A stretch of DNA of 64,000 nt. Origin: JAENVU01 sp046598395. Its GTDB lineage: Bacteria; Actinomycetota; Acidimicrobiia; IMCC26256; JAENVU01. Numbering within the stretch: the stretch's first letter is position 1; each line of letters begins with the position of its first letter. The DNA lies in NCBI GenBank assembly GCA_046598395.1, contig JBKJIQ010000026.1, positions 1 to 64,000 of the forward strand. Reading direction: 5' to 3'. Below the pieces are notes generated by a model. It was not told the origin of the DNA, ran no database searches, and worked only from the letters and a program-made list of their open reading frames with translations. The translations under genes were made by a program, and so were the position numbers. Below, in pieces: positions 43,539 to 52,649 of the stretch.

Positions 43539-43600
43539 CACGGCGCGGAACCGTAGTTGGGCAACCTCCGTACACTGACGCCATCGTCTGGGGAGGTCGA

Positions 43601-44536
43601 GTGGATCAGCCATTCCGCAAGCTCGTCGAAAACGTCGAGCACGTGATGCAGGGCAAGCGTGACGCCGTCCAGCTCGCGCTGGTCTGTCTCATCGCGTCGG
43701 GTCACCTCCTGATCGAGGACGTACCCGGCGTCGGCAAGACGTCGCTCGCCAAGGCGATCGCCCGCTCGATTGGCGGAACCTGGCATCGCATCCAGTTCAC
43801 GCCCGATCTGTTGCCCTCTGATGTCACCGGGGTCTCGGTGTGGAATCGCGCAACGAACGTCTTCGAGTTTCGGCCTGGTGGCGTATTCGCCACCGTCTTG
43901 CTCGCCGATGAGATCAACCGCGCCTCGCCGAAGACCCAGTCGGCACTCCTCGAGGCAATGGAGGAGGGCCAAGTCACTGCCGACGGTCACACGTATCCGC
44001 TCGGCCCACCGTTCATGGTGATCGCGACGCAGAATCCCATCGAACTCGAGGGCACCTATCCCCTCCCCGAGGCCCAGCTCGACCGGTTTCTGATGCGGAT
44101 CGCCATCGGTTACCCCGATCGCGATTCGGAGATCGAGATCTTGGAAGCCGACCGCGATCACGCCACGGCGGCGAACCTGCAACCGGTGATCACCAGCGAC
44201 GAACTGCTCGCGCTCACCCGAGCCTTGCCCCAGATCCACGTGGCGCCGCCGCTGCGCGAATACATCGTCGCGCTGGTCGACGGCACCCGACGTCATCCGG
44301 CGCTCGCACTCGGCGCGAGTCCGCGGGGCGCGTTGGGGTTACAACGCGCCGCGCGCGCCTGGGCCGCGTCGACCGGTCGAGATTTTGTCCTCCCTGACGA
44401 CGTGAAACGCCTCGCTGGTCCAGTCCTTGCCCACCGACTCGTGCCCACGGCGGATGCGGAGATGCGGGGCCTCGACGGCAACACGGTGATCGCCGAACTC
44501 CTCGCGTCGATGCCCGTTCCCGGCGCGACCGGCTAG
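43601..44536 (+). CDS. MoxR-family AAA+ ATPase
   Basis: The 311-aa product starts at GTG 43601 after a GGGGAGG site. Walker A VPGVGKTS (41-48), Walker B LLADEINRA (Asp103-Glu104), sensor 1 MVIATQNPIELEGTYPLPEA and the sensor 2 Arg region (DRFLMRIAIGYP) are all MoxR-type. MoxR ATPases act as chaperones for DUF58 and VWA partners; here it is followed 4 bp later by a DUF58 gene and a transglutaminase gene, the classic three-gene operon. Confidence 0.94.
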   Translation: MDQPFRKLVENVEHVMQGKRDAVQLALVCLIASGHLLIEDVPGVGKTSLAKAIARSIGGTWHRIQFTPDLLPSDVTGVSVWNRATNVFEFRPGGVFATVLLADEINRASPKTQSALLEAMEEGQVTADGHTYPLGPPFMVIATQNPIELEGTYPLPEAQLDRFLMRIAIGYPDRDSEIEILEADRDHATAANLQPVITSDELLALTRALPQIHVAPPLREYIVALVDGTRRHPALALGASPRGALGLQRAARAWAASTGRDFVLPDDVKRLAGPVLAHRLVPTADAEMRGLDGNTVIAELLASMPVPGATG

Positions 44537-44540
44537 GGCG

Positions 44541-45746
44541 GTGACCACGCCGGCGAGCGGGACCGCGCTCACTCGACGGGGCTGGTCGTTACTCGGCGCT
44601 GCCGTGGGCCTCATGGTCGCCGGCCGCCTGCTGGGAACCCCTGAGCTCACCACCCTTGGAATCAGCGCCGCGGCACTGATCGGCGGCGCGGCGATGTGGA
44701 CGCGAAGCCGAACGACACCGCTCGAGCTCCTGCGGTCGGTTCGCCCGGGCCGGGTCCATGTGGGCGGCGATGCCAGGGTCGACCTCGAAATCGTCGCCCT
44801 CGCGCGCTCGCCCCAGGTGACGATCACCGACGCCTTCGACGACGGCCGTCGCGCCGCGCGTTTCCTCACGCCGGCACTGGAACGTGGTCAACGCGGCCGC
44901 GCCGCGTATCGCATCCCTACCGATCGGCGCGGTCGGTTCAGTATCGGGCCCGCAGTGGTCGGCATCGCCGATCCATTCGGGCTCACTGCCCGGGTCGTTG
45001 CGCTGGGCGATGCCGACGAAGTGGTGGTGGCGCCACGCGTCCACGAACTGCGAGCCGCGCGCGGCGCGCCGGGTGAGCGGCGCGCCAGCGCATCGCGGCG
45101 CGCCGCGGTCCCGGTGGCGTCGCCCGCGCACGACGAGTTTCTTGCGCTCCGCGAGTATGCGGTGGGCGATGACCTTCGGCGGATCCATTGGCGTACGACC
45201 GCGCGCACCGGTGACCTCATGGTGCGCGAGGACGAAGCGGCATGGCAGCCGCACACCATCGTGATCCTCGACAACCGAGTCGGAGTGCATCACGGGCCCA
45301 GCTACGAAGCCGCGATCGAGGCCACCGCCTCGATCGGGATCCGCCTTCAACGCTCGGGACGCAACTCCGAGATCACCACCACCAGCGGCCGAACGATCGG
45401 GCATGGCCCCACCGGCGGAGTCAGCCGCGAGTCACGGCTCCTCGATGAACTCGCCGGCCTGACTCCCGAGGTTGACTCCTCGCTCGGGCCGATGGTGGCC
45501 CGATTGCGCGCCACCCAACGACGCGGCCTCATTGTCATCGTCACGGGCGCGCCCACCGACGTGGCGACGTTCACCGGGCTCGCGAGCCCGAGCACTCCCA
45601 TCGTGCTGGTGGTCTGCGCGGAGGGGTTGGCGCCCGCGGGTGCCAACCCGTCCGTGGTCGACGGTCGGCCGGGCCAGTTCGTCGCCTCGTGGAACGCGGC
45701 CATGACCCGCACCCGAGACACCCGGCGCCGCGGGGTCTCGGCATGA
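44541..45746 (+). CDS. DUF58 protein, MoxR partner
   Basis: A 401-aa protein starting at GTG 44541. Two hydrophobic N-terminal helices (TRRGWSLLGAAVGLMVAGRL and a second from TLGISAAALIGGAAM) precede a beta-rich region (VRPGRVHVGGDARVDLEIVA). The DUF58 motif DDLRRIHWRTTARTGDLMVR follows near residue 215, then a degenerate VWA-like fold (IVILDNRVG). It likely forms a membrane complex with MoxR. The stop codon is inside a 15-bp tandem repeat that also carries the next gene's starts. Confidence 0.9.
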   Translation: MTTPASGTALTRRGWSLLGAAVGLMVAGRLLGTPELTTLGISAAALIGGAAMWTRSRTTPLELLRSVRPGRVHVGGDARVDLEIVALARSPQVTITDAFDDGRRAARFLTPALERGQRGRAAYRIPTDRRGRFSIGPAVVGIADPFGLTARVVALGDADEVVVAPRVHELRAARGAPGERRASASRRAAVPVASPAHDEFLALREYAVGDDLRRIHWRTTARTGDLMVREDEAAWQPHTIVILDNRVGVHHGPSYEAAIEATASIGIRLQRSGRNSEITTTSGRTIGHGPTGGVSRESRLLDELAGLTPEVDSSLGPMVARLRATQRRGLIVIVTGAPTDVATFTGLASPSTPIVLVVCAEGLAPAGANPSVVDGRPGQFVASWNAAMTRTRDTRRRGVSA

Positions 45747-45778
45747 CGGGTCTCGGCATGACGGGTCTCGGCATGACG
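45734..45778. repeat. 15-bp tandem repeat, three copies, across DUF58 stop and next gene start
   Basis: GGTCTCGGCATGACG is present three times exactly. Each copy contains ATGA, so three in-frame ATG starts (45743, 45758, 45773) exist for the transglutaminase gene, the first overlapping the DUF58 TGA. Confidence 0.95.
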
Positions 45779-48043
45779 CCCCGGGACGCGCCGGTGGATG
45801 CCGCGACCACTCGTACGAGGGTGGGACACCTTGCGGTCCAATCGGGTGCGCTGGCCTTGGTCACCGTGGCGACCGCGCTCGCCTTCGGCCGCGTCTTTCG
45901 CGATCGTGGCTTTGTCCCCATGCTCGTGACCGCGGCGATCATCCCGCACGCGATCGGTTTCCTCGGACGAGTACGTGGTTGGTCCACCCGCCGCACCACC
46001 GCCCTCGCCGCGCTCACCACCGCGCTCGTCCTCACCTGGATCGTGGCGGGCGAAACCACTGCCTACGGACTCCCTCTGCCCGGCACCGCGCGGCGGATAG
46101 CTGAACTGCTCGGCCACGGTTGGCAGGTCTTTCGTACCGGGGTCGCACCAGTGCCCAGCCGAGCCGGGGTCGTGCTGTTGTGTGCACTCGCGATGGCCGT
46201 GGGCGCGGTCGTGGCCGACGCGATCGCGGCGAGGCCGGGCGTCACGCTGGGTGCCCTCGCGCCCACGCTGGTCTTGTTCGTGCTGACGGGCACGCTCGGG
46301 ACCCACGATCTTCGGATTCCGGCCACTGCGGCGTACGTGGCGGCCGCGCTGGTCGACCTCGTGATCGCCAACGCCGCTCGCGTGGAAACTCGTCGCACCT
46401 GGTTTACCGGCCGCCGCCTCGCGTCCGATGCCGCAGTGATACGCAGCGCCGCGCTCGTCGGCGGCGCCGCGATCCTGACCGGTTTGGTGCTGACACCATT
46501 CATTCCGGGGATCGAGAGTGGAGCGCTGCTTCGCTACCGCGGTGGTTCGGGCCACGGCGGAGGGGCCGGGCTCTCCGATTACACGACCGTGAGTCCGCTG
46601 GTCGACCTACGGGCCCGGCTCAACGAGCGCGCCAACAACGAACTGTTTCGAGTCAGCTCACCGAAGGCGTTGTATTGGCGCCTCGTCGCACTCGACCGCT
46701 TCGACGGCACCGTTTGGAGTGTGGCAAGCGATGCGCGTGACGCGGCCGCGGTGTTCCGGTCCCGTTCCGTACGCGGCGCAGTTCTCCAGAAGTTCACCAT
46801 CGGCGCACTCGGCGACCAATGGGTCCCCGCCGCGTTTACTGCCGTCAACACCACCATGGGCAACACCCGATTGATACCGGGTTCGTCCACACTCATCGCC
46901 CCCAACTCGATCTCCGGAACGAACTACGAGGTGCAGTCCCAAGTCGAGAGGCCACCGACGCCCGCCGCGATCGCCGCAACGAGTGGTGCAGTGCCCACAT
47001 CGGTGCGACCCTTTCTCACGCTCCCTGCGGGCTTTCCGGCATCTCTGCGCGCGGAGGCCGCTCGGATTACTGCCGCGGCCGCCACGCCGTACGCGAAGGC
47101 GGCCGCACTCGAAACCTTCTTCGCCCGCGGCGCGTTTGCGTACGACGTTCACAGCCCGCTCACGAATGACACCGAGGCGATCTCGGCGTTCCTCCGGCTC
47201 AAGCGCGGGTTCTGTCAACAGTTCGCCGGTGCGTTCGCCGCGCTCGCTCGAGCGGTTGGACTACCTGCTCGCGTGGCGGTCGGCTTCACCCCCGGCGACC
47301 GAGACCCAACCTCGGGTGACTACATCGTGCGCGGCCGCGACGCCCACGCTTGGGTCGAGGTCTGGCTCGCGGGGTTGGGTTGGCGCACGTTTGAACCCAC
47401 GCCCGCGGGTCCCGATCCGGGTCAGGCAGTTGCGACCGCCGACGGCCCGAGCAATCCGGACGCTGGCGCCGGTCCGGTTGTGACCCCCACGACCGTCGTG
47501 ACCCGGGCGGCCGCCGCCAGCGGCTCCGCGGGTGGCGGTCGACGAATCCCCAAGTCAGAGACGCTGGTCTCCACCCAGCCCACGGTGCGCCCCGACACCT
47601 GGGACACCCGGCGGATTGCGCTCATCGTGGTTCCCACTCTCATCCTGGCTGCGGCGATGACGATCGTGATCGCTCGGCTCATCGGTCGGATGAAGCGGCG
47701 CCGCCGCCGACGCGGCGCGGCAGAACCCGCCCACCGAATCGCCGGAGCGTGGAGCGAGGCGTTGGACACGTGCACCGAGGCTGGGCTCCCCGTCTCCGCC
47801 GCGCTCACCCCACGGGAGCAGGCCAGTGCGCTCCGAGATCATGGCGCGCCGCTCGACGCGGTCCTCCCGCTGCGCGAGCTGGCCGACATCTACGCAGAGA
47901 TCGAGTTCTCACCGCACGCGCCATCGATCGACGCGAGCGACCGTGCCTGGACTGCGACTGACGAAGTACGCGCCGCGTTCGTGGAGGGGATCAGCGCGAA
48001 AGAACGCGCTCGCCGGATGGTGCACGCGAATCGATCGGAGTGA
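45743..48043 (+). CDS. Transglutaminase-like membrane protein (TgpA family)
   Basis: 766 aa from the first of three repeat-derived ATGs. The N-terminal half has about six TM helices; a long extracytoplasmic region carries the transglutaminase core: Cys491 in RGFCQQFAGAF, His535 in RDAHAWVEVW, and Glu551 in TFEPTPAG where an Asp is usual. A Pro/Ala linker, one TM (about 625-645) and a cytoplasmic DUF4129-like tail (GAWSEALDTCTEAGLPVSAA) follow. The order MoxR-DUF58-TgpA is common in actinobacteria. Predicted protease or transglutaminase acting on cell-surface proteins. Confidence 0.88.
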   Translation: MTGLGMTGLGMTPRDAPVDAATTRTRVGHLAVQSGALALVTVATALAFGRVFRDRGFVPMLVTAAIIPHAIGFLGRVRGWSTRRTTALAALTTALVLTWIVAGETTAYGLPLPGTARRIAELLGHGWQVFRTGVAPVPSRAGVVLLCALAMAVGAVVADAIAARPGVTLGALAPTLVLFVLTGTLGTHDLRIPATAAYVAAALVDLVIANAARVETRRTWFTGRRLASDAAVIRSAALVGGAAILTGLVLTPFIPGIESGALLRYRGGSGHGGGAGLSDYTTVSPLVDLRARLNERANNELFRVSSPKALYWRLVALDRFDGTVWSVASDARDAAAVFRSRSVRGAVLQKFTIGALGDQWVPAAFTAVNTTMGNTRLIPGSSTLIAPNSISGTNYEVQSQVERPPTPAAIAATSGAVPTSVRPFLTLPAGFPASLRAEAARITAAAATPYAKAAALETFFARGAFAYDVHSPLTNDTEAISAFLRLKRGFCQQFAGAFAALARAVGLPARVAVGFTPGDRDPTSGDYIVRGRDAHAWVEVWLAGLGWRTFEPTPAGPDPGQAVATADGPSNPDAGAGPVVTPTTVVTRAAAASGSAGGGRRIPKSETLVSTQPTVRPDTWDTRRIALIVVPTLILAAAMTIVIARLIGRMKRRRRRRGAAEPAHRIAGAWSEALDTCTEAGLPVSAALTPREQASALRDHGAPLDAVLPLRELADIYAEIEFSPHAPSIDASDRAWTATDEVRAAFVEGISAKERARRMVHANRSE

Positions 48044-48081
48044 CGGGAGCGTCATCCACGCCGGCGCGACTCGTTGGGGAA

Positions 48082-48462
48082 CTACGCAGGGTCGTCCCGG
48101 TGCCAGCGATCGCGCCAACGGTTCGTGGCTGATCCCAAGAACCCGCCGACGGATCCCTCACGAAATGACGATGTGAGGGTTTGCATCCCCACTTTTCCCA
48201 ACTTGCGAGCGTTGCGCTCGATCACCAACAGACACCCGAGCATCACGAGGAAGCCGAGGAAACCCAGTACGAGGTTGGTCGTGAAGGTGCCCACCAGCAG
48301 CACGAGACCGGCGACGAAACCGAACACTGCCCACTTGATCGACCGGGCCGCGTGCCGGTACAGGGTGGTCTCGGAGACCTGAGCCGCGAGACCGGGATCG
48401 GTCGCGGTGAGGTTCACCTCGATCTCGTGGAGGATCCGCAGCTCTTCATCCGAAAGTGGCAT
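48082..48462 (-). CDS. DUF3040 small membrane protein
   Basis: 126 aa from ATG 48462 (MPLSDEELRILHEIEVNL), the classical start of DUF3040 proteins; an ATG six codons upstream is an alternative. Two TM segments follow (WAVFGFVAGLVLLVGTF, then a longer hydrophobic run), and the C-terminus is basic (SATNRWRDRWHRDD). DUF3040 proteins are restricted to actinobacteria; function unknown. Converges with the transglutaminase gene across 38 bp. Confidence 0.9.
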   Translation of the reverse strand: MPLSDEELRILHEIEVNLTATDPGLAAQVSETTLYRHAARSIKWAVFGFVAGLVLLVGTFTTNLVLGFLGFLVMLGCLLVIERNARKLGKVGMQTLTSSFREGSVGGFLGSATNRWRDRWHRDDPA

Positions 48463-48493
48463 CAGTGAATCTTCGCGCATCCGGGACGCCCGC

Positions 48494-49561
48494 TCAACGC
48501 GACGCCTCTCGGGAGACGCGAGTCAGGGTCCCGCCGGACCTCGCCGATTGGTACGCGGCCTCGACAACCTCGTGGGCGGCGAGGGCACAATCTACGTCCG
48601 GATGCCCCCGAGCCGCCCCACCCTCCCTGGTCAGAGCGTCGAGGAAGGCCTTGCTGGGTTCCGCATACTGGGCCACCGACTTCGCATACACCTCCGGCAC
48701 CGTGAGCCGTTCGATCCATTCTGGCGGCGACCCGAGGATCTCCTCGTGGCCGGTCGAAGTCTCCACGTGGACCGGCCCGAGGTAGTCGTCTTCGGTCCAG
48801 AGCATCGCGTCCTCACAGAAAAGCTCGAGCCGCCGGGTCGAGGGCCGACTCATCACCTGGTGCCACACGCTGGCGAGCACGGCACTCACGCCCGATTCGA
48901 AGTCGACGTGCACGGTGGCCACATCCTCGATCCCGGGATACCCGAAGGTCTCGCTGGTGCGAGCCCGCACCGCAGTGGCCGACCCGAGAATCCACTGCAT
49001 CACGTCAACATCGTGGATCGAATGCTCGATGAGGGTGCCGCCGCCAGCGAGCGCCGCGTCGGCGCGCCACGTTGATCCGTACATCCCTTGGATCGGGAAG
49101 TATTGATCGTCGCGAAACACCGCGGTCATGGGTCTGCCGTAGCGGCCCGATGCAACGACATCGGCGAACTGTGCGAATACCGGCGCGTACCGGAGCACCA
49201 GCCCCACCTGATGCGGACGACCGCGCAGTTGCGCAGCGAGGGTGCGGCACTCCGCAATCGTCGGCGCGAGCGGCTTCTCGCAGAAGATCGCCACGTCGCG
49301 CGCAATCGCGGCTTCCACCGCACGCGCGTGACCCGCGGTCCACGTGCAGATCCACGCCACATCAACGTCGTCGAGCGCCGCCTCGAGACTGTCGTGCGCG
49401 GTCGCGTCATGATGCGCGGCCGTCTTCGCGCTGCGTTGCGCGTCGGGATCAAACGTGCTCGTGACCCGAGCATCCACGAGTCCTGCTCGGGTCAGTTGCG
49501 AGAGTGCGTAGGAGTGCACCGTCCCGATGTGACCGCAGCCGATCAATCCAATCCGTAACAC
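48494..49561 (-). CDS. Gfo/Idh/MocA-family NAD(P)-dependent oxidoreductase
   Basis: The 355-aa product starts at GTG 49561 after an AAGGA site. Rossmann loop RIGLIGCGHIGTVHSYALSQ; the EKP motif CEKPLAPTIAECRTLAAQ with conserved Lys; and GGGTLIEHSIHDVDVMQWIL with the His-x-x-x-Asp catalytic element. Substrate is a sugar or inositol derivative in most relatives, but cannot be named here. It directly follows dinB with one base between, so the two are co-transcribed without an obvious functional link. Confidence 0.9.
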   Translation of the reverse strand: MLRIGLIGCGHIGTVHSYALSQLTRAGLVDARVTSTFDPDAQRSAKTAAHHDATAHDSLEAALDDVDVAWICTWTAGHARAVEAAIARDVAIFCEKPLAPTIAECRTLAAQLRGRPHQVGLVLRYAPVFAQFADVVASGRYGRPMTAVFRDDQYFPIQGMYGSTWRADAALAGGGTLIEHSIHDVDVMQWILGSATAVRARTSETFGYPGIEDVATVHVDFESGVSAVLASVWHQVMSRPSTRRLELFCEDAMLWTEDDYLGPVHVETSTGHEEILGSPPEWIERLTVPEVYAKSVAQYAEPSKAFLDALTREGGAARGHPDVDCALAAHEVVEAAYQSARSGGTLTRVSREASR

Positions 49562-49562
49562 G

Positions 49563-50819
49563 TCATTCCTTCTGCTCGTCGTCGGGACCCCAGAGGCTCC
49601 CCCGCCGGTCGGTCTGCACACTCCCCCCGGAACTGTGCGCCGCTCGACCCACAGCATCTTGGCCGAACCGAGCCCTGACCGCGTCCAAGGTGCGCTCGAG
49701 CGCCGCTTGCTCCGGCGCAATCGCGTCGGTCCCCACTTCAGTGAACAACAGCTGGCCTTGGACCGCTCCCGGATCGTCCAGCTGCATCGCGGTCACTCCG
49801 ATCAGCCGGATCCCGCCACCGACGTCAACCGTCGACAGCAGATCCAATGCGGCCCGACTGATCACGGCTGCGAGATCGGTCGGTTCCCCCAACGTGTGGG
49901 ACCGAGTGATCGTCGCGAAGTCGTGATACCGAATCTTGAGCTGGACCGTACGCGCGACCACCGTCTGTTCACGGAGTCGTTGGCCCACGAGATCGGCCAT
50001 CCGGATGACGTCCCGTTCGAGGAATCGCCGGTCGGTGCGGTCCACCGCGAACGTCTCCTCGTGCCCGATCGACTTTGCGACCCGACGCGACTCCACTCCA
50101 CGGGGATCACGATTCCACGCGAGGGCATGCAAATGGCTCCCGGCGGCCGGACCCAGACTGCCCGTGAGGGTGGCTTCGGGCAGCGCCGCGAGATCACCCA
50201 CCGTCTTGACGCCGTACCGCTCGAGCCGCCGCCGCGTGGCCGGTCCCACACCCCAGAGCCGACTCACCGGGAGGGGGTGCAGAAACGCGAGTTCCGTGCC
50301 GAGTTCGACGACCAGCAAGCCGTCGGGCTTCGCCAGGTCACTGGCGATCTTGGCCAGCATCTTGGTCGCGGCCACCCCGACCGATGCGCACAGTCCGAGT
50401 TCGGCGCTGATTCGGCAGCGCAACAATTCGGCAATCCGAGGACCGCTGCCGAGCAGCCGCTTCGCCCCTGTCACATCGAGGAATGCCTCGTCGAGCGAGA
50501 GTGGTTCGACCAGCGGAGTCACCGATCTCAGAATTTCCATCACCTGCGTGCTCACCTCCGCGTAGCGATCGATCCGCGGCGACACAAAGACCGCGTCCGG
50601 ACACGCGCGTCGGGCTCGCACCGATGGCATCGCCGAGTGAATCCCGAATACCCGCGCTTCGTAACTCGCGGCGGCCACGACGCCGCGACTCCCTACCCCA
50701 CCCACCACCACGGGCCGGCCGCGCAGGTCGGGATTGTCCCGTTGTTCGACCGATGCGTAGAACGCGTCCATGTCGAGGTGCAGGATCGTGGGCGCGTCGG
50801 GAACGGGTGGAGACTTCAC
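49563..50819 (-). CDS. dinB: DNA polymerase IV (DinB)
   Basis: A 418-aa Y-family translesion polymerase from GTG 50819 (GTGA overlap with the Nudix stop). Catalytic Asp in HLDMDAFYASVEQRD, the block VVVGGVGSRGVVAAASYEAR, and SLDEAFLDVTGAKRLLG with the Asp-Glu pair; HhH regions KTVGDLAALPEATLT follow. The C-terminal little-finger domain is full length. A beta-clamp-binding peptide is not obvious: the tail ends GGSVQTDRRGSLWGPDDEQK. Expected role: error-prone bypass of DNA damage. Confidence 0.95.
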   Translation of the reverse strand: MKSPPVPDAPTILHLDMDAFYASVEQRDNPDLRGRPVVVGGVGSRGVVAAASYEARVFGIHSAMPSVRARRACPDAVFVSPRIDRYAEVSTQVMEILRSVTPLVEPLSLDEAFLDVTGAKRLLGSGPRIAELLRCRISAELGLCASVGVAATKMLAKIASDLAKPDGLLVVELGTELAFLHPLPVSRLWGVGPATRRRLERYGVKTVGDLAALPEATLTGSLGPAAGSHLHALAWNRDPRGVESRRVAKSIGHEETFAVDRTDRRFLERDVIRMADLVGQRLREQTVVARTVQLKIRYHDFATITRSHTLGEPTDLAAVISRAALDLLSTVDVGGGIRLIGVTAMQLDDPGAVQGQLLFTEVGTDAIAPEQAALERTLDAVRARFGQDAVGRAAHSSGGSVQTDRRGSLWGPDDEQKE

Positions 50820-51325
50820 CCCGTCGCGACCGAGACGACCTCGAAACTCGAGAGGCTCCGACCACGAACCTCGTAGCGAAACGTCCGCCGTTCCGCCGCG
50901 GTCCAGCGTTCGGCAAGCCAGGCAGCCAAGGGGTCGCGCACCCAACGGAAGCATTCCGCCAGATGATCGTCCACATCGACGGGGGCCACGAACGAAGCGT
51001 CCACCACGATGCCATCGGGGTCTTCGATCTTCAGTTCGCCGTCGAACTCGATGGCTCGATGGACCTCGCACCGCATCGTCCACCCCATGTCGAGGGCCAC
51101 CGCCGTGACCTCGTACAGCGGACCCTCCCACGACGAAACCACCAAGCCGGTCTCTTCTTCGACCTCCCGAGCCAGACCGGCCAACACCGACGCGTCGGTG
51201 GGATCGACGACCCCGCCGGGGGTACTCCAATCGTGGGCGCCATTGCGACGGCGGTTACACACCAGCAGCAGGTGACCATCACGTTCGACCACCGCACCGG
51301 CGACGGTCATTTGGGTCGACACCAT
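50816..51325 (-). CDS. Nudix hydrolase with atypical Nudix box
   Basis: A 169-aa protein starting at ATG 51325 (MVSTQMTVAGAVVERDGHLL). The Nudix region reads GGVVDPTDASVLAGLAREVE then EETGL. Compared with the consensus (G-x5-E-x7-R-E-U-x-E-E-x-G-U), the first Glu is Asp and there is one extra residue before R-E. The R-E-V-E-E-E-T-G end, which carries the metal-binding Glu residues, is intact, so activity is likely. It sits four bases into dinB; a role in cleaning damaged nucleotides beside a translesion polymerase would make sense but is inference. Confidence 0.82.
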   Translation of the reverse strand: MVSTQMTVAGAVVERDGHLLLVCNRRRNGAHDWSTPGGVVDPTDASVLAGLAREVEEETGLVVSSWEGPLYEVTAVALDMGWTMRCEVHRAIEFDGELKIEDPDGIVVDASFVAPVDVDDHLAECFRWVRDPLAAWLAERWTAAERRTFRYEVRGRSLSSFEVVSVATG

Positions 51326-51361
51326 CCGGCCAGTGTGCCACGCCCTCGTTACCATCCGCGG

Positions 51362-51613
51362 GTGCCCGAGACCTTCGACACCGGACCTGGACCGAGCCGC
51401 CGCGCCTTCTTCCTCGCCTATTCGCTCGTGGTGCTCGCCGGGCTCATCGGGGCCGTCATCGGCGCCGGGCTCGGTGACGTTGGCTGTCAGGGCGATTGTT
51501 CCTCCACCATTGCGCTCGGTGCCGCGATCGGTGGAGTCGTGACCGCACTCGGCACCGGTGTGGTCGCGGTCCTCGTCCTGCGCGCCATGGCCGAGTGGCG
51601 CCGACCCGGATAA
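51362..51613 (+). CDS. Small membrane protein
   Basis: 83 aa from GTG 51362: a short polar N-terminus (VPETFDTGPGPSRRAFF) then two hydrophobic segments (AFFLAYSLVVLAGLIGAVIG and IALGAAIGGVVTALGTGVVA) around a GDVGCQGDCS loop with two cysteines. No family recognised and no strong ribosome site, so it could be spurious; GC-rich codon bias agrees with a real gene. Divergent from the Nudix gene by 36 bp. Confidence 0.55.
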   Translation: MPETFDTGPGPSRRAFFLAYSLVVLAGLIGAVIGAGLGDVGCQGDCSSTIALGAAIGGVVTALGTGVVAVLVLRAMAEWRRPG

Positions 51614-51683
51614 CCAGACCGCGAACGACCCGCCGCGGCTCCCCACGCCCACAAACTCCCCAGCCACCCCGAACCGAAGCGAA

Positions 51684-51761
51684 GCGGAGGTGAGCCGCGA
51701 GGCAGGGAGCCCACAAACTCCCCAAGCCCCTCAGGCGGCGACCGAACGAGCAATTAGGACG
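51684..51761. repeat. Dispersed intergenic repeat, best copy E
   Basis: GCGGAGGTGAGCCGCGAGGC, GGGAGCCCACAAACTCCCC, then the core box GCGACCGAACGAGCAATTAG plus GACG (51738-51761). GGGAG and CTCCC can pair as a small hairpin. A shorter GCCCACAAACTCCCCA also occurs at 51647-51662. The tesB stop codon (51754-51756) is inside the core box. Confidence 0.85.
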
Positions 51762-52629
51762 TGGGGCGCATGAGGCCTTCTTGCATGACCGTCACGACGA
51801 GTTGTCCATCGGCGGTGAAGATTGTTCCCTCCGCGATACCGCGGGCGCCGGACGCGGATTGGCTGCGTTGGTGATAGAGCAGCCAACCGTCGGCCCGAAA
51901 GGGACGATGAAACCACATCGCATGATCCAGGCTCGCGACTTGGAACTCGCCGTCGGAGAACGAACCGCCATGCGGCAACATCGCGGTATCAAGGATCGTC
52001 AGGTCCGACGCGTAGACAACCACACACACGTGAAGCAGCGGATCGTCGGGGAGCGTTCCGTTCGCGCGGATCCAAACGTCCTGGGCCGGTGGACGCGGGC
52101 GATGGTCGAGCCACGCCGGGACTTCGATCGGACGCGAATCGATCGGCCGTTCGCGTTGCGACCACTCCGCAAACTCGGGTCCCATCTTCTCGGCATACGG
52201 CACGAACCGTTCTTGCATCGTCGGCAACGTCTCCGGATCCGCGACCGCCGGCATGGCGTCCTGATGCTCGGGTCCCGGCTCGACAATCTGAAATGACGCC
52301 GCGAGATTGAAGATCGCGCGGCCGTGTTGGATCCCCACCACCCGACGGGTGGTAAACGACCGTCCATCGCGGATCCGGTCGACCTCGTAGATGATCGGCA
52401 CCGTTGGATCGCCGGGTCGCAGAAAATACGAGTGTAACGAGTGAACCCCGCGGTCGGGATCCACCGTCCGGCCGGCGGCGATCAGCGCCTGACCCGCCAC
52501 CTGGCCGCCAAAAACCCGTTGACGGTGCTCCTCGGGACTGCGCCCCCGAAACAGGTTGACCTCCAACGACTCCAGGTCCAGTAGTTCGACGAGGTCGTTC
52601 AGCGCCGGCTGATCAGTGGGCTCACTCAT
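51754..52629 (-). CDS. tesB: Acyl-CoA thioesterase II (TesB)
   Basis: A 291-aa double-hotdog thioesterase that frees fatty acids from acyl-CoA. Starts MSEPTDQPALNDLVELLDLE; hotdog block 1 RVFGGQVAGQALIAAGRTVD and SLHSYFLRPGDPTVPIIYEV; block 2 VASLDHAMWFHRPFRADGWL with the conserved Asp-His pair, and EGTIFTADGQLVVTVMQEGL, a TesB signature. Length matches family (about 285-290). Last five codons are inside the dispersed repeat, giving an unusual M-R-P-T-S end. Confidence 0.95.
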   Translation of the reverse strand: MSEPTDQPALNDLVELLDLESLEVNLFRGRSPEEHRQRVFGGQVAGQALIAAGRTVDPDRGVHSLHSYFLRPGDPTVPIIYEVDRIRDGRSFTTRRVVGIQHGRAIFNLAASFQIVEPGPEHQDAMPAVADPETLPTMQERFVPYAEKMGPEFAEWSQRERPIDSRPIEVPAWLDHRPRPPAQDVWIRANGTLPDDPLLHVCVVVYASDLTILDTAMLPHGGSFSDGEFQVASLDHAMWFHRPFRADGWLLYHQRSQSASGARGIAEGTIFTADGQLVVTVMQEGLMRPTS

Positions 52630-52649
52630 GGGCGCAGGGTAGCGGCGGG

